Source of the DNA: Opitutaceae bacterium
GTDB taxonomy: Bacteria; Verrucomicrobiota; Verrucomicrobiia; Opitutales; Opitutaceae
Length of the DNA stretch: 6,721 nucleotides
Reading direction: 5' to 3'
Assembly (NCBI GenBank): GCA_023269455.1
Contig: JAHFTG010000116.1
Coordinates: 1-6,721 of the forward strand
In this document: piece after piece, positions 6,069 to 6,721 of the stretch
Position numbering within the stretch: position 1 is the stretch's first letter
Layout of the letters: each line of letters starts with the position of its first letter
The notes under the pieces: model-generated
The model's input: the letters and a program-made list of their open reading frames with translations, nothing else
Databases searched by the model: none
Told to the model about the DNA's origin: nothing
Program-made: the position numbers and the translations under genes

Positions 6069-6721
6069 ATGGAAGCTCTCGTCGTTCTGCTGATTTTGTT
6101 TTTGATGCTGGTTTTGATCATTCTGCCAATCTGGACTTTGATCAGCGTCACGAGTGCGAAAGACGCCGTCCGCCGTCTGGCCGAGCGGCTTGCAGAGATG
6201 GAGCGGCGGCTTGATGAATTTGCGCATGCCGATCCGAATGCGCGGAAACCTATGCCAGCGCCGGTTGAGCCCGTTGCTGATGTGGCTCCTGATTTTGGCT
6301 TTTCAGAAACGGATGATTGGCCGGCAACGCCGCCGCTGTTGGCCGAAAAAATCGTGGAAGCGTCTGAACCGGTGCCTGCTCCCGCTTATCCCTCCCACGC
6401 CGGGATCGGGCGGTCTCTTGAACGGATCAGTGAAGATTTGCCGAAGTTGCCGGACGAGACTGGTGCCTTCCGGTTTGCGGGAGACGAATCTGAGTCTGGG
6501 ACGGAAGAAAAATCGCCGCCACCGCCCGTGCCCGCCGCACCAAGGCAACCTTTGATCAACTGGGAGTTGTTCATGGGGGTGAAACTTTTTGCATGGATCG
6601 GCGGATTCGCGCTCTTTCTGGCGGTCGCGTTCTTCGTGAAATATTCCTTCGAGCACGATCTGATCCCGCCTGAGGTGCGCGTGGCGATCGGCTATCTGGT
6701 GAGCTTGGGCTTGATGGTCGG
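6069..6721 (+). CDS. DUF2339 multi-pass membrane protein, 3' end cut by window
   Basis: The frame from the ATG at 6069 has no stop up to the right edge and gives 217 residues. It begins with an N-terminal membrane helix (about 2-27, ALVVLLILFLMLVLIILPIW), then a charged likely coiled coil (KDAVRRLAERLAEMERRLDE, 31-50). A long Pro/Glu/Asp-rich, probably disordered linker covers about 55-162. The conserved core of the family starts at about 164: NWELFMGVKLFAWIGGFALF continues into LAVAFFVKYSFEHDLIPPEVRVAIGYL. This pattern of one helix, a coiled coil, a variable linker and a large polytopic region is typical of DUF2339 (predicted membrane protein). Family members are usually many hundreds of residues with numerous helices, so most of this protein lies beyond the window. 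Function is unknown; links to the envelope are speculative. The start is favoured because it gives the N-terminal helix expected for the family. Confidence 0.88.
   Translation, partial: MEALVVLLILFLMLVLIILPIWTLISVTSAKDAVRRLAERLAEMERRLDEFAHADPNARKPMPAPVEPVADVAPDFGFSETDDWPATPPLLAEKIVEASEPVPAPAYPSHAGIGRSLERISEDLPKLPDETGAFRFAGDESESGTEEKSPPPPVPAAPRQPLINWELFMGVKLFAWIGGFALFLAVAFFVKYSFEHDLIPPEVRVAIGYLVSLGLMV

Noticed and set aside
5930..6214. A 94-codon + frame beginning in the SWIB terminator
   Set aside because: It starts inside the terminator hairpin, lacks a domain and overlaps the well-supported DUF2339 start.
6154..6555. A 133-codon + frame within the DUF2339 gene
   Set aside because: It is an out-of-frame reading of the linker; the frame from 6069 gives a helix, coiled coil and recognisable family core.

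Overview
The window is a GC-rich piece of bacterial chromosome with every gene on the + strand. The organism is probably a verrucomicrobial bacterium, perhaps of the Opitutaceae type. This is an inference from three things: a stand-alone SWIB-domain protein, GC-rich coding sequence with few clear Shine-Dalgarno sites, and a secreted protein whose style I associate with that group. No rRNA or other phylogenetic marker is present to confirm it. I saw no mobile element, CRISPR array, tRNA or rRNA.

Layout from left to right. Positions 1-1071 hold the 3' part of an MscS-type mechanosensitive channel gene, cut by the window edge. It ends in a short GCGGC tandem repeat and is followed directly by a G-quadruplex-type sequence. 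Positions 1205-5516 form a tightly overlapping three-gene operon: a small exported protein of unknown function, then two ABC exporter half-transporters. The three genes are joined by a GTGA and an ATGA stop/start overlap. The two half-transporters are complementary. The first has a degenerate Walker B catalytic position (Asp539 where Glu is usual) but a canonical LSGGQ signature. The second has the catalytic Glu539 but a variant LSAGQ signature. Together they predict a TM287/288-like or BmrCD-like heterodimer with one hydrolytic and one degenerate ATP site.

Positions 5630-5902 encode a 90-residue SWIB/MDM2-fold protein. A dyad lies upstream of it, overlapping a possible -10 element, and a clear intrinsic terminator follows. 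Positions 6069-6721 hold the 5' part of a DUF2339 membrane-protein gene that runs off the right edge. A TATAAA box sits so close to its ATG that the mRNA may be leaderless.

The central operon probably works as one unit: the heterodimeric exporter moves an unknown substrate, and the co-translated exported protein may act with it at the cell surface or in the periplasm. The flanking mscS, SWIB and DUF2339 genes look like separate transcription units. Most of the window is ordinary. The most interesting parts are the coupling of the unknown exported protein to the exporter pair and the small regulatory structures between genes.
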